NCBI GenBank assembly: GCA_963667075.1
Contig: OY762938.1
Span: 186,001-250,000 of the forward strand
Direction: 5' to 3'
Length of the DNA stretch: 64,000 nt
Source of the DNA: G963667075 sp963667075
GTDB lineage: Bacteria; Pseudomonadota; Alphaproteobacteria; Micavibrionales; Micavibrionaceae
Positions 63,891-64,000 of the stretch are shown one piece after another. Within the stretch, counting starts at the first letter, position 1; each line of letters starts with the position of its first letter. The notes under the pieces were generated by a model that saw nothing but the letters and a program-made list of their open reading frames with translations, searched no databases and was not told where the DNA came from. Made by a program: the position numbers and the translations under genes.

Positions 63891-64000
63891 TTAGGAAAAG
63901 TTTTCTGTACCCAGGAGCTTCGCTTGCGTCTCTTTTAGGATGTCTTTGAGCGTAGAGCCCGGCATAATTTCTTTCAAAACCAACCCCTCATTTGTCACCT
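63891..64000 (-). CDS. 3-oxoacid CoA-transferase subunit B (partial, C-terminus only)
   Basis: The last 36 residues of a minus-strand gene, from the window edge to a TAA at 63891. The piece VTNEGLVLKEIMPGSTLKDI fits the C-terminal end of CoA-transferase subunit B proteins (ScoB/AtoA-type), which move CoA between short-chain acids such as succinate and acetoacetate. The fragment is short, so the call is provisional; the rest lies outside the window. Confidence 0.65.
   Translation of the reverse strand, partial: VTNEGLVLKEIMPGSTLKDILKETQAKLLGTENFS

Overview
The window looks like a chromosomal segment of a flagellated, Gram-negative alphaproteobacterium. The evidence is the gene orders plsX-fabH-ihfA-merR, tig-clpP-lon-hup and nrdR-rib-nusB, an LdtR-like MarR regulator, a DUF6898-like protein and an IalB-family protein. 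It has LptD, BamE and a type V autotransporter, so there is an outer membrane. MotA, MotB and FliL indicate a flagellar motor. Base composition is moderate, roughly mid-40s % GC by eye and not counted. I cannot assign an order with confidence; Micavibrio-like or Rhodospirillales-like relatives are guesses.

Layout. 1-1.4 kb: start of a Complex I operon (nuoA-nuoB-nuoC, minus strand, nuoC cut by the window edge). 1.4-11.7 kb: an orphan 575-aa gene, tRNA-Asp and tRNA-Val, then the proteostasis block hup/lon/clpP/tig (clpX absent), tRNA-Leu, the NAD(P)HX repair enzyme, an orphan gene and tRNA-His. 11.9-19.3 kb: glnA, a secreted protein on the opposite strand, parE, and the ydbH-ynbE-ydbL phospholipid-transport genes. 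19.5-27.5 kb: an SLC13-type transporter, lptD, an RhlE-like helicase, a MerC-like membrane protein, a lipoprotein hydrolase and a Cys-rich orphan.

27.6-37.6 kb is the most accessory-looking part. It holds a 1122-aa autotransporter, a three-gene redox operon (membrane-anchored octaheme cytochrome, cytochrome b, IalB protein), an acyltransferase, an orphan gene and a broken tyrosine integrase beside tRNA-Pro. 37.6-43 kb: merR/ihfA/fabH/plsX/rpmF, two tandem small secreted paralogues, a YceD-like gene and the divergent bamE. 43.3-51.7 kb: hppA, fliL, nusB, ribH, ribB, ribE, nrdR, glyA, rpiB, a DUF6898-like gene and a MarR regulator, all minus strand. 51.8-56.5 kb: hemB, a c-di-GMP phosphodiesterase, motA and motB on the plus strand. 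56.5-64 kb: two tandem orphan paralogues with near-identical first thirds, parC, recO, a secreted orphan, an AT-rich gap with a DnaA box, and the end of a CoA-transferase subunit B gene.

Most of the window is conserved housekeeping DNA. Items worth a second look are the tandem 467/468-aa pair whose first 142 codons appear recently homogenised; the octaheme cytochrome/cytochrome b/IalB operon; the decayed integrase with a 17-bp direct repeat; the missing clpX and ribD at loci where they usually sit; and the tandem small secreted paralogues. I found no CRISPR array, no intact insertion sequence and no complete prophage. Nothing here can be called a proven new system from sequence alone.
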